Positions 20,448-32,313 of a stretch of DNA of 64,000 bases are shown one piece after another (position 1 is the stretch's first letter; each line of letters starts with the position of its first letter). Under the pieces are notes generated by a model. The model made no database searches. It saw nothing but the letters and a program-made list of their open reading frames with translations, and had not been told where the DNA came from. The DNA lies in NCBI RefSeq assembly GCF_014839835.1, contig NC_071632.1, positions 10,372,487-10,436,486 on the forward strand, written 5' to 3'. Position numbers and translations under genes: made by a program. Source of the DNA: Dryobates pubescens. Its lineage: Eukaryota; Chordata; Aves; Piciformes; Picidae.

Positions 20448-23400
20448 TCACACCGGCATTGGCATCTCGTTGTACTCGTCCACACCTTCCCGCTCGTCCA
20501 GGATGGGCTCAGCCTCGGCTGCGTCCAGCTGTGGGGAGAGGGTGGGCAGCAAGGGACCCCCAGCACTACCTACCCACCCCACCCACCCAAGGCAGCCGGC
20601 ACCCCCTGGGCTGGGGGACACAGGGACAAGGGACCTGCAGGCCAAGGGACCCGCAGTGATGAGTGAACCGCCAAAACAAGGGGCCCATGATGAGTGATCC
20701 ACTGGGCCGAGGGACCCACCAGGACAAGGGACCGACAGAGACAAGGGATCAACAGGATGAAGGAGCCCTGGGACAAGGGACTCATGATGATGATCCACCA
20801 GGACAGGGGACCCACTGGGATGAGAGACCCACAGGACAGAGCAGGCTGAGGGGCACACGGGCACGAAGGGACCCAAAGGCACTTACACACTTCATCTCGC
20901 GGTCAGTGAAGATTCGGCTGAGCAGGCACATGCGGAGCGGCACCGTGAGGATGAGGATGAAGGGGAAGGCCAGCGAGGCCACGGTGGACATGACAGCCCA
21001 GAGCACGGCCAGGCAGCCCAGCTGCAGCCCGGTGAAGAGGTGCATGCGCAGGGTGCGGACCTGCATGGGCACGGTGTCAGTGCCAGGGGCACGCCTGTGC
21101 CAGTGCCCTGCACCCCCTCCCAGAGCAGTCCCTCTCCCAGGATATGGCGGCCCATGCCCAGGGTCTGCCTGCCCCAGGGGAGCTGCCCTATCTCCCCACA
21201 ACCTCCACAAAGGCTTAGACAGTTTGTCCTTTAGGTGCCCCAGTGCCCAAAACCCCAGATGAGGGCACTGCACCCCTCCCCCAGGACCTCCTTTTTTGAC
21301 CTTTTTGACATAGGAGACGTCGGGGTGGTGCTTGGGCGGCATCAGCAGCAGCTGCAGTCGCTCGTAGAACTGGATGCCGTTGAGGGAGGTGACGCCCATG
21401 TAGAGGAAGATGCCGAAGAGCACGGCCAGAGGGATCTGCCGCAGCAGGTCCCCAATGACGATGGACAGCCCTGGGCAGAGCACAGTCAGGCATGCTGCCT
21501 GGGGAGGGGCAGCCCCCCAGCCCCACTCCTCCCTGCCCAGTCAGTCCCCCACATCCCATGCCATTGGTGCCCATAGGGGCCAGGATAGTCACACCAGTAT
21601 GTCCAGGGCTCAGAGCACCCCAGATGCCACCACCACAGCTCCCCAGGGCTGGACTTACCGACTAGCACAGCCACCAGCAGCCCGGTGACCCTCTGCTCCT
21701 TCACCTCCTGGATCTTGGGCTTGTCCCCAGGTGCCACGGCCTTGCTCATGACGGTGAGGGCATTGGCATGGGTGACAGAGCGCACCGTGGCTGCTGCCAG
21801 CCATGGCAGCCCAAAGAGCGCGAAGAAGCCACCCATGGCCACGATGATCAGCAGGTCGAGGTGGAAGCCAGAGCCCTTCTGCAGCATCCGCTCCTTCTTG
21901 CTGATGATCAGCCTGGCCACAAGGGCAGATCCTCAGCTTGGCACAGCTCAGTATGGCATGGTAAAGCTTGGCATGGCTCAGCGTGGCAATGCAAAGCTTG
22001 GCATAGCACAGCATGACATAGAGAATCCATAAAGGTAGGGGTTGGGAGGGACCTCTGAAGATCATTGAGTCCAGCCCCCCTGCCAAGGCAGAATCACCTA
22101 AGGCAGGTCCCACAGGAATGCATGGCACAGCTTGGCAGAGCATGGCTCAGCACAGCATAGCATGGCAATGCTCAACACGATGCAGCATTACTTGGCACAG
22201 CATGGCATGGCTCAGTGCAGCACAGTTCAGCATGGCACAGCAGCATGGCACGGCTCAGCTTGACATGGCATGGCACAACTTGGCACAGACCCCTCTGCCC
22301 CCCACTGTACTCACGTGGTGATCTGCGTCTCCATGAAGATGAGGATGAAGACAAGGACGGCCGGGAGCCCACTGGCCACCATCATCCAGACGGGGAAGGG
22401 GCTCTGCTCACCCAGGGGGTTGATGACCCAGCCCCGCTTCTCCGGAGCTGTCACTGAGAACCCGCTGGGCACGCTCAGCTTCTGCACGACAGGGCCAGAA
22501 ACGCTGCGGAGGGGGCACCAGCTCTGCACCCTGTGGGGTGAGGTGGAGCACCAGGACCCACCACAGCTAAGCTCAGAGTGGGGTGAGAGACCAGGAGCTG
22601 GAGGTGGCCAATGTGGTGGCACCCATGGCAGGCACAGATGGTGCCACAGGGAGCCGAGACACTGGCAGGAGGGTTAGGGCTGGGGGGTTCCTGCCAGTAA
22701 GGGGGTGTTTGGGTGCTACCCACCTGCGTGTAGGTGTCCTGGATGCCATAGTCCACCAGCACCATGACCAGGATGGCGATGGGCACTCCGAAGTCACCGA
22801 TCAGCCGCCGGATCTGGGGGGACGAGAGGGTTCAGCCCAGCCCCAGCCCCACCACCACCCAAACCCCTCCACCCCAAACTGGGCTCACCCCGGGCCCCAC
22901 GCCGCCGTCCCGTCCCTCCTGCCCCACGCACCCGTCCAGGGAAGAAGCGACTGTTCTTGAACTTGCGCAGGAAGAAGGCGATGAAAAAGGTGCCAGCCAT
23001 GAGCACCAGGGAGAGCAGCGCCGTGTTGGGCTGCCCAGTCACCTTGGCGGCACCGCCCTCCGCCGCGCTGCCGTTGCGCCATGCCGCGGGCCCCGTGCTG
23101 TTGTCCCGCAGGCAGCCGTGCAGGGGGTGCTCCTGGAAGATCTGAGCAGTGCCAGCCTCAGCCGGGTCCCATCTGTGCCCTCCCGCCCCACCATGACACC
23201 ACAGACCCAGCCCCGCCTGCTCACCTTGGCCAGCTTGGAGAACGTCTCGTAGATGAAGATGAGGGAGATGAGAAAGGCAAAGATCTCTTGGGTGAAGCGG
23301 GAGACGAAGCGCACCAGGAAGCTGCCCTCGAAGGCCACCATGACCAGCACGATGAGGATGAGCCAGAAGCCAATCCAGACGCGCCCCACCAGGTACTCCA

Positions 23401-26400
23401 ACTCGTTGGATGTGCAGAACTGTTAGGGCCATGCAGATAGAGGCAGACAGACAGGAGTCAGCAGTGGGGATGGCTGCAGGGCTATGGCAGAGCCCAGGCA
23501 GGTCATGGAATCATTTGGGCTGGATGAGACTTTTAAGATCATGGAGTCCAACCATGAACCCAGCACTGCCAGGGCACCACCAAACCCTGGCCCACATCTC
23601 CAGCACCACATCATCACCCACACCATCAGCACCACATCTCCACAGCTTGGAAGCCTCTCCAGGGATGGGGACTCCACCACTGTCCTGGGACAAGCCTGGA
23701 CAACCCTCAAGGGACAGAAAATGTTCCTCATGTCCAACCTAAACACCCCCTGGGACAAACTGAAGACATTTCCTCTTGTCCTGTCACTGACCCCACCTGC
23801 TCCAACCTTCTTTCAGGGAGTTGGAGAGAGACAGGTCTCCCCTCAGCCTCCTTTTCTCCAGGCTGAACAACCCCAGGTCCCTCAGCTACTCCTCACCAGC
23901 CCTATTCTCCAGACCCGTTAGCAGCATTGTTGTCCTTCTCTGGAACTGCTCCAGCCCCTCAGTGTCCCTCTGACCCCAGTACTCAAGATGTGGTCTAACC
24001 AGTGCCCAGCACAAGGGGACAATCACATCTCTGCTCCTGCTGGCCACACCAATTTGATCCAAGCCAGAATGCTGGTGGCTGCCTTCACCTCCTGGGCACA
24101 CACACTGGCTCATCCATTTGCCCTACAGCCCCCCAGGCTCTCACCGTGAAGAAGGCCTCCTCAAAGACCAGCAGGGGCCCTGAGAAGCCAATGACCAGCA
24201 AGGGCTGGGCACCCAGCAGGCAGAAGATGATGCCCTGCAGTGAGGTGGAGATGATCAGCTCCGACACCCCGATCAGGTCCTGTGTCTTCTCCCCTGCGGG
24301 CAGGACAGGCTCAGGCACAGCCGGCGGCATTGCCCCGGTATCGGCACCAATGGCACCGTGTGCTGGCATTTCCCTGCTGGGATGCAGGCGCGGGGTAGTG
24401 CCAGCACCCACATGTGCCATGCCCCTTGGCAACGCCCGGCCCTGGCAGCACCCCATGCAGCACCCAGCCCTGGCAGGAGCCCTTTGCTCCCCAGCACTCA
24501 CCCAGCAGCCCTCCAAAGGTGATGGCCGGGGAGAGGGCAGCAAAGTAGATGAAGATGACAGCGGCGATGCACTGGGGGTCCAGCGCGTCCTTGAAGTCGC
24601 TCAGGTAGTGTGGGTAGCGCCGGCGCACATCGCGGATCAGCCCCCCGAAGGGGTGTCCCGTGCGCCGCAGAGGGTCGTCAGCGTCCTCCTCGCCCTCGCC
24701 CTCCACCACCTTCAGCTTCAGCAGCGCTGCAACCAGCACACAACAGTCAGTGAAGGGACAGCAGCACGTGTGGCACGTGCCAGGGAAAGGGGCGATGGCT
24801 TAAACTCAAAGAGGGAGACTCAGGCTGGAGAGAGGGGAGAAATCTTTGACACTGGGGTTGGTGAGAGCCCGGCCCAGGCTCCATCCCTGGAACCACCCCA
24901 GGTCAGGTTATTTGAGGCTCTGAGCAACCTGCCCTAGTTGCAGATGTCCCTGCTGACTGCAGGGGGGTGGACTCTGGAAGTGCTTTGAAGGTCACCCAGA
25001 CCAGTCGGTGACTCTAGGATTTATTTCCAGTTGATCAGACTGAAGGACTTCACCTGCTGCAGCGTGAGTTGACCACCTTGCTCAGCAAGCCTAGGGTGAC
25101 CCTGAGAAGGTGGTGTCCCCCAGCTTGTGAGTCCTTTCAGAACTTCACCCAGCCCAGCCAAATTTACAGTGAGGGTGGGGAGACACTGGAACAAGTTGTC
25201 CACTGAGGCTATGGATGCCCCCTCCCTGGAGGAGTTCAAGGCCGGGTTGGATGAGGCCTTGAGCAACCTGGTCTAGTGGAAGGTGTCCCTGTCCATGGCA
25301 GGGGGCTTGGAACTACATGACCTTTAAGGTCCCTTCCAATCTAAACCATTGCAAGAATCTAAGAGCTGCTCCCAGCCCAGCCCAACCAGGGGGTAGCCGA
25401 GACTGTTTTGTGTGGGGCAAAACCAGAGCTCAAGCCCCCATCCTGGCATGGCTGGGGTGTCAGACCCCCACACCCCAAACAGGTTGGCACGTGCCTCATG
25501 GCAACCTCACAGGGAATCCCCACGGGAGGGGATGAGGCTCCGCACAGCAAGACCCCACCACCAGCCAGCCCCTGCCCCACCAGCACCTTTCTCTTCAGGG
25601 GACTTGGGCTCCAGCAGCAGCCTCCGCTCCTGCTCCTCCCTCTTCTTCAGCATCTCGCGCTGGAAGTGGGCGACGCTGCGCAGCAGCTCCTCGCCCTGCA
25701 CCTCGGAGGGCGGCAGGACCACGCTGCAGTCCAGGAACTCGTTGATGGCCGTCAGGAGGTCGTGGCGGTCATCGGCCAGGTAGGCAGCCTCATGGAATTG
25801 CTGGTGTGGTGAGACTGGGGTCAGGGGACGTGGCCAGAGGTACCCAGCCTGGTTGCAGTGGGGGCACGAGCACAGCAGGGGCATGGCAGGGGCACCGAGC
25901 TGACCTTGTCAGACATGAGGGTGGAGATGGAGCGCCCAATCTCATGGTAATCCATGTGGGTGCTGCTGGGGCCCAGCAGCACAAAGAGGAACCTCACTGG
26001 CACTGGCACCTCCAGCACTGACTCCAGCTCCACTGCTTCCCGCAGCCGCACGAAGGCCATGGTTGGCTGGTCCAGGAACTCCACGCAGCCTGCGGGGTAC
26101 CATGGGGTGCAGGGGTCACCATGGTGTGCAAGGGCACACTGCAGGAGCCCAGCATGTGGTGCCCATTACACCCACTCCCTGCCACCCCTCCGTACCCACA
26201 AGCACCACGGTGGCCTCGGCATTGTCCGGGATCTTCTCCAGCAGCTTCAGCTCATGCTTGGACTTGGAGCGGGTGATGCCAGCCGGGGGCGTGGGGGTGA
26301 GGACCTCCCTCTGCGGGCACAGAGGCTCTGCCAGGGCCCCTCCCGAAGACGAGGAAGGGTGCCAGGCTGTGAGGAAGGCAGGGACAGGGGGACAGGGACA

Positions 26401-29400
26401 CTGAGCTCACCTCCCGCTCCACGTCCACCCGCGTCTCGTGCTCAGCAGCCTGGCCGGCGATGAGGGGCTCGGTGACGGCCGGCTCGCTGCCCTCGCCCAC
26501 GTGGTTGGTGCTGTGGTGGTGGCCGAGGAGGGAGCCCAGGCTGCCTGCCGAGATGTTGCGGGGGAAGGAGAAGTCCTTCTCGTCGCTCGGGTGGCTGTAG
26601 GACAAAGCCAGGTGGTCTGTACTGACCCCATGTCCCTGTGTGGGCCCGGAGATGGGGAGCAGGTGCCAGCTGATGGGTGCTGTGGCAGCTGCCCCCCGTG
26701 CTGACCTGTGCTTGAGCAGCAGTGCCCGCAGCACATTGGCACGGTCCTCAGCCCGGATCTGGTCGGTAATGACCATCTGTTCAACCACCTGATGGGCCAC
26801 CCCTGGCAGCGTCTTCTGGTCCAGGTCAAGGAGCACAGCCCCTAGGTAAGGGATGGGGGGGTAAGGTGAGAGGGGATAGGGACCCTCCACACTGACCCAC
26901 ACCCCACGGTGCCAGCCCTGCCTCCCTACCGTGGGCCAGGGTCTTGCGCAGCTCCAGGAGGCTGCGGAAGGACAAGGAGGCCACGTGTGGCTTCCCCCAC
27001 CGGTCTGTCTCCTCCTCCACATCCTCCTCGAACTTGATCCAGCGCGCAGTCTCCTTCCACTGCAGCTCCTGGTTCTTGTCCACCACCAGCTCGTTCAGCT
27101 CCACAAACACCTGTGGCACGGTACAGCATGGTAAGCACTGGCACAGCATGGTTGGCACTGACATGGCATGGTCAGTGCCTGCATGGAATGGTCAGCGCTG
27201 CCATGACAGGGACCCCCCTACTGTGATGGGGGCACATGCAGGCAGTCGCCCTCCATGAAGCCCACCCAGCCACTCACCCTGGTCCTGTGCCACACTCCAG
27301 CACCAGGACTCTCATCTCTACCACCCAGTCTGAGTCAGGACCTCTAGTCCTGCCCAGCTCCGGCTTGGCACCAGGACTCCCAGCCCTGCCACCCCCAGTG
27401 CCAATCTCCCCACCTCATGGGGCTGCCGGTCCTGCTTGCGCTGCCGGGTGCTGGGCTCCTTGTGGTCCTTGCTGACGTGTACCACCTGTGCCTTGGCACT
27501 CTTCCGCACCAGGTGCCGGCGCACTCCTGGCACATCCTCAAAGCGGTGACCTGACAGAGACAGAGGGGACAGCAATGGAGGTGTCCTGGCACCTGTCAGC
27601 CATTGGCTGGCAGCCTGCCCAGGGCACCTGGTCAGCTGAGGCTTGGCAAGGACCATCACAGCGCTGAGGCCTGTAAGCATGGCATGGTGGCACTTGGTAG
27701 GGGATGGGATCTGGGGCACCAGGGGGTTGCCCAGTCACAGCTTTTCTGTTGCCAACAGTGATGAGCAGAAGCTGAGGGGACTCCTTAGGATGGTGGCTCC
27801 TCACACTGGGGCCACCTGCGTGCCCAGTGCCAGGACTGTGTGTGCCCATTGGCACCCAGGCTCTGCTGCAGGAAGCTCCCTGTGGCGCCAGGGGGCAAAA
27901 TCTTCCCCCACTGCCCTGGGAGTCCCTGAGCTGCCATTTGCCAGCACCCAGGGGAGGCACAACTGCTAATGCCAGCTCCTGTCACTCTGGCATCAGCTCC
28001 TGACTGTGCTCCATGTGGGCACAGCTCATCCCTGGCACCATAATAACAGGTCCCCTGTGCCATACTCAGTGCCTGCAGCATGGCTGGACTCCACGCCCAA
28101 CCCATAGAGCAACCTAGCACTGCCAGACCCACTGGCCCTGGCACATGGCTCAGCTGCTGACAAAATGGCAGCCAGGCATGGGGTGCCCCCTACTCACTCT
28201 TCATGTAGTCCAGGTCAGCGGATGCCAGCGTCTGCGCCTCTGACTCGTCCGTTGGCATCTTCTGGTAGCGCTCCTGCTCTGCGCCAGTCATGCTGCCGAT
28301 GCGCCGCCGCTCATGCAGGTTGTAGCTGCGGTGCCCTGGCTGCGACGCCTTGGGCACGGGCCGGCTGGGGGACCCAGCATCGCCAGCGGCGCCCACTCGC
28401 CCCGCCGAGGACCCCTCCTCTGCATCAGGGCTGGGGGGCAAAAGCCCTCCTCAGAGCCAAGTCCCTGTAGAGGGAGTCCCAGGCCCCCAGACCTGTGCCA
28501 GCCTCAGCTGAGCCCGGGCACTGCCCGGCCCCCACTCACCTGCCTGCCCGGGGGGATGTGGACACCCGGGGATCTGGGGGGCAGATGGGCAGTGCTGGGG
28601 CTGTCACCGGCTCCTCCGGCCGCCGCTCGGGCACCTCATCCTCCTGCAGAAAGAACTGCAGGGGGGAACGGTTGGCACCAGCTGCTGCTGAGCTGCGTGC
28701 CCCCTGCTGAGGTGCCACTGGTTACAGTACCTCAGCCATGCCCAGGGCAGGGGGCACAGCCACGCCCAGCCCTGCCCTCACCTGCACAGCCTCAGGCGGC
28801 CGCAGCTCCTCAGCCGAGGGCTCAGGCTCAGTGTCACCAGCCTCATCCTCATCCTCTTCAGCCTCCTCGATGGTGGGGGTCTCGCCCGGCACCGAGGCGC
28901 GGCGTGGCTTCTTCTTGCCCTTCTTTGGCACTCCCCCCTTCTTGCGGCGGGCATCAGGGGGCAGGTGGGTGGACAGCGGGTGGTGGATGTGGTGGGATGA
29001 CTGGCGGTGGTCTGCGGGGGATAGGGCAAATTGGCACCCTGGTGGCACCTGCCTGGTGCCAGCCCGGTGCCCGGTGCCCAGCTCACACTCGAAGTCCTCC
29101 TCGCCGTAGCTGCGCCCGGCCTCCTCGGCGCTGCGGTTGCGGGGGTGAGCGTCGCTCAGGATCTCCTCAAACCGCTCCACGCCCAGTGCCTTGTTCAGGT
29201 CCTTCTCCTCCTCTTCCTCCCCAAACGGGGGCGAGACAGCACCTGGCACCTCCTGCTCAGGCTGTGGGATGGCAGTGGGGCTGAGTGAGCACCTCTTACC
29301 GCTGGCACCACCAGCACCACTGTGTCACCGGCCCCCAGCGCACAGCCCTGCAGGATGGGTGCCCAGGATGGTAGCTCTCTGGGATCACCAACTGCCCCGC

Positions 29401-32313
29401 ACCCACGGGATGTGCCCACCTCACTGCACCCTGAGATGGTGCCCGTCCAGAGCACCCTGTGCGCTCAGCTTCTCCTGCATGGACACGGGCACCCCTGTGT
29501 CCACTCTCAGGGCAGCCCCCATTTGGAATCCCCAGTGCCATGCTGCAGTACTAAGCTCACCCTGTGTACCCCCAGCACCCCAATACCATACCCTGGTGCT
29601 GTGCCCTGCTGTGCACCCCCAGTGTACCCAGTGCACTCCTGTGCCCTCCTATGTTCCCCTAGCACTCCCAGTGCCATACCCTAGCATCCCCAAGCTCCTC
29701 TCCCCAGCCAGCCCAGCCCCAGTACTCCCAGTGCCATGCCCTGGTGCTGTAACCCCACCACACACCCCCAGCCCTGACCCCATCCCAGTGCTGCTGGTGG
29801 GTACTGGCAGAGTCCTGGGATAGGGAGAGGTGGGGAGGGGGTGCTGCGGGTGCAGGAGGGCTGAAGGGGTGCGGGGCGGGGGGGGGGAGGGGAGGGAGGG
29901 TCCCGGGGAGGTGAGGGGTGAGGGGTGCGGGGTGGCTGAGGGGATCCGGGGGGTGCCGGGGTCCGGGGGTCGGGGGGGGTGCGGGGTGCGCGTCCCCGCC
30001 CCGGCCCTACCTGAGTCATGGCGGAGCCGCGCTCCCGCCGCAGCTCCCGCAGCGCTTTATCGGCCCGGCTGGGCTGGGGGGGCTGGGGAGGGGGGGCGGG
30101 GGGCGGCGGCTCATTCCCGGCCTCGCCAAATATTGACGGAGCCGCCCCGCGCCCGCCTCAAGGTGACAGCGGCCGCAGAGGGCACCGGCTGCGGGCACCG
30201 GCTGCGGGCACCGGGATGTTGCACTCCACCCTTCCTCCAACCCCGCCGAGCTCTGACTCCCCCGGGAACGGAACGGACCGACCCGCAGGTAATGCACGGA
30301 CCTCCCCCCCGGGTAATGCACAAACCTCGGGAACGCACCGACCCCCTCCTGGCAATGCACGCCCCCCACTCCGCCCCTTTCCCCCCCCCTCGGTAACGCA
30401 CCGCCTCTGGGAATGCACCGAACCCTCCCCCACCACCGACAACCCCCCTGCCCCGAGCCCCCCAGCAATGCATGGACCCTCCCCCGGCACCGCACCGACT
30501 CCAGGAATGCACCGACCTCTCCTGGAATGCACCGACCCCGGTAACACACCGGCCCCCCGGCAATGCACCGACCCCGGTAACACACCGGCCCCCCGGCAAT
30601 GCACCGACCCCTCCCCGGCCGAGCTCCCCGGCCGTCCCCCGGCAATGCACGGACCCTCTAGTGCTGCAGAGCCCCCCCAGCAAATACCTCCCCACCCCCT
30701 CACCCCCGGGCTCCACGATGCACCGGGAATGCACCGGCAGCCCCTCCTCCCCCGGTGCTGCACGGGTCAGGTCGGGTCACCCTCCCTCCGGTAATGTTCC
30801 AACCTCCCCGGTAACGTGCGGCTCCCCCCCGGTAAGGTGCCCCCCCGCCCCGTAAGTGGATAACTTTGCCAGCCCCCGCCAGCGCTCCCCCGATCCCCTC
30901 GAAGCGCTCAGCCCTGGGGGGGACAGTCCCTGCCCTGCCCCAGATACCAGCAGTCACACCCCCGGACCGAGCAGGTTGACAACCCCTGGCGTGGGGGCAC
31001 TGGAATGATGATGCCAGATGTGGCTGGGGAAACCCGGGGGGGTGAAAAGGGGCACCCTGGGCACAGGGGTGCTAGGTTCTGCCTGCCAGGACACCCCAAG
31101 GCAGTGGTGATGGGTGTTGCCACCCCACTGGGGATAGCCTGGCACTCTGAGTTAGTGCCTAGACAGGGGTTGTGTCAAGAGTGCCAAGCCTGCAGCTCTC
31201 CCAACCTGGCATATCCCAGCCCAACTGGCATGTTCTGGGCAGAGCCATGGTTCCCTGTCCCCATCACGGTGACCCCAAAGCCATGCCTGAGACGGGGGGA
31301 CAGGGGACAGCGGACCCTTGCTGTGCCATTGTGCCCATCACACCCACTGCCCTGGCATCAAAGCCACAATGGCAGCATGATGCCACAGCTTCTGCCTGCA
31401 GTCCTCTGCCATGGCCCCTCCATTGGCTCAGGACCCCCTTCAGACACCCCATGCCCCCTGCCAGAGTCCTCATAGCCCCACAAACCCACAAGGCTCCATC
31501 CAGCCCTGGCAGTGCCTAGAGAGGCAGCACCCAGCAGCTGCCAACATCCTTATCCTGACCCCAGGATCTTCCCAGCCCCAAAATTACCTTGGACCCCGCA
31601 CCTGCAGCCCACACCATCCCTGTGCCACATGTCCCTGCCCTACTCCTCTGGTGCTCACACACTGACCCTGCCTGTGGTGATGCCTGGGACCCCCTCTGAA
31701 CCCTCATCCCCAGCCCAGTGTAACCAAGTGCCCACATCCCCACGTGTGCCAGGGCCTGGAGCACCCTGCCAAGGGTCAGCAGGGCTGAGCTATTCCCAGC
31801 ACCATCCCTGAGCAATGTCCCCATGTCCCAGCATGCCCCGGCACGTTCCTGTGGCACCACTGGGCACAGCTGCGGCCCGAGTGGGCACTGTGTCCCTGGC
31901 ACAAGGCACCCGCCACCCTGGGGAGGCCACAGCTCACCCAGCTGTCCAAGAGGAAATCCATGGCTGGCAAAACTGCCAGGAAGGGGCCACACACCCCGGT
32001 CACGTGCCACAGCAGCTTGCCCAACGGCGCCGGGCAACCACGCAGCACAAAGGGTTAATCATTAACTGCTCCTGGGACCCACCGCGGGCTGGCACCGCTG
32101 GCACCCACCACGAGTGGCACTGGCAGAGCCGGCAGCCCCGGCCCAACAAGCCCCAGTGCGGCACGGCGGGACAGCTGTGCCACAGCACCCCTTGCCCACC
32201 ATGCCCGCCCCCCCCCCTCCCCCGGGCTGCCATGCCGCTGTTGTGGCACTTACGCTCTGGAAGGCCGAGGAGACAATGTGGTGGATCTCAGAGGACACCG
32301 GGCAGCGAGCCAT
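20448..32313 (-). CDS. SLC4A2: Anion exchange protein 2 (Cl-/HCO3- exchanger AE2)
   Basis: Common coding exons, 5' to 3' on minus: 29261-29087, 29011-28782, 28655-28540, 28430-28198, 27550-27414, 27110-26930, 26841-26706, 26594-26411, 26310-26196, 26089-25905, 25800-25587, 24726-24502, 24293-24145, 23419-23225, 23141-22932, 22813-22724, 22481-22315, 21912-21659, 21470-21301, 21060-20887, 20528-20448. One of three alternative first exons is added, giving 1209, 1214 or 1226 aa (human about 1227-1241). The N-terminal half is the cytosolic band-3 domain (e.g. [38 protein letters not shown]). The C-terminal half is the membrane transport domain ([38 protein letters not shown]). Its third extracellular loop has two N-glycosylation sequons (NST, NGS). 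The tail ends [10 protein letters not shown] as in human. Electroneutral exchange, basolateral in epithelia. The donor after 21301 (GTCAAA) is weak. Confidence 0.97.
20690..20880. repeat. Degenerate tandem repeat in SLC4A2 last intron
   Basis: Repeats of a roughly 20-bp motif of the type 'gggacccaccaggacaa' between the last two SLC4A2 coding exons. Diverged copies. Confidence 0.6.
21925..22290. repeat. Degenerate GGCATGGCACAGC-type repeat with a CR1 scrap, SLC4A2 intron
   Basis: Irregular tandem array of 'ggcatggctcagc', 'ggcacagc' and 'aagcttggcat' words filling the 400-bp intron between the exons at 21912-21659 and 22481-22315. A CR1 3' fragment (about 22025-22115, antisense) is embedded in the middle and splits the array. 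Confidence 0.7.
22025..22115 (-). mobile_element. Short CR1 3'-end fragment, antisense
   Basis: 'aggggttgggagggacctct' and 'atcattgagtccagc' are typical of the reverse-complemented avian CR1 3' end. About 90 bp long. Confidence 0.7.
23500..24125 (-). mobile_element. CR1 LINE fragment, antisense to plus, sense to SLC4A2
   Basis: Runs from a CR1 3' end ('tcatggaatcatttgggctg') through 'ccaaccatgaacccagcact', 'aacaaccccaggtccctcag' and 'cactggctcatccat'. It fills almost the whole intron between exons 24293-24145 and 23419-23225 and stops about 20 bp from the exon donor. Confidence 0.85.
24790..25020 (+). mobile_element. CR1 LINE 3' fragment in SLC4A2 intron
   Basis: 'tttgacactggggttggtga', 'caggttatttgaggctctga' and 'gcagatgtccctgctgactg' blocks, shared with 10.6-10.8 kb. 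Confidence 0.75.
25150..25362 (+). mobile_element. CR1 LINE 3' fragment in SLC4A2 intron
   Basis: 'ctccctggaggagttcaagg', 'ggttggatgaggccttgagc', 'ggtgtccctgtccatggcag' and 'tttaaggtcccttccaatc' match the avian CR1 3' end. Separate copy from the one at 24.8-25.0 kb. Confidence 0.85.
29830..30280 (-). promoter_or_regulatory. SLC4A2: SLC4A2 internal CpG promoter (AE2b1-type)
   Basis: CpG- and G-rich region around the short coding exon 30019-30011. The sequence just upstream (30020-30180, minus strand) is GC-rich without a TATA box; a CArG-like CCAAATATTG lies at about 30126. Mammalian SLC4A2 has an internal promoter at this position for the AE2b1 isoform. The transcription start is inferred. 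Confidence 0.5.
30011..30019 (-). CDS. SLC4A2: Alternative first coding exon of SLC4A2 (MTQ, AE2b1-like)
   Basis: ATG ACT CAG followed by a GTAGGG donor, phase 0. The tripeptide MTQ is what I recall for the human AE2b1 N-terminus. It joins in frame to the common exon starting at 29261 (PEQE...). Confidence 0.8.
30285..30840. repeat. Degenerate minisatellite upstream of the AE2b1-type exon
   Basis: Many copies of 'ggcaatgcaccgacccc' and 'ggtaacacaccggcccc' type units. One perfect 36-bp tandem duplication lies within about 30535-30610; the rest of the array is diverged. It sits between two alternative SLC4A2 first exons. Confidence 0.8.
30841..31937. other. SLC4A2 5' intron, nothing else recognised
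   Basis: Sequence between the AE2b1-type and AE2b2-type first exons. No further exon or repeat is supported. Confidence 0.45.
31938..31961 (-). CDS. SLC4A2: Alternative first coding exon of SLC4A2 ([10 protein letters not shown]2b2-like)
   Basis: Eight codons, MDFLLDSW, then a GTGAGC donor, phase 0. I recall human AE2b2 starting MDFLLRPQ, also eight residues, so the first five residues and the exon length are conserved. Joins in frame to 29261. Confidence 0.8.
32254..32313 (-). CDS. SLC4A2: Putative alternative first coding exon of SLC4A2 (20 codons, MARCPVSS...)
   Basis: ATG in good context (accATGG) opens 20 codons ([20 protein letters not shown]) and ends at a strong GTAAGT donor in phase 0, compatible with the common exon at 29261. 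By position it corresponds to the AE2a first exon of mammals, but its residues do not resemble the human AE2a start (MSSAPRRPAKG...). It may have an acceptor upstream or its own promoter. Confidence 0.6.
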
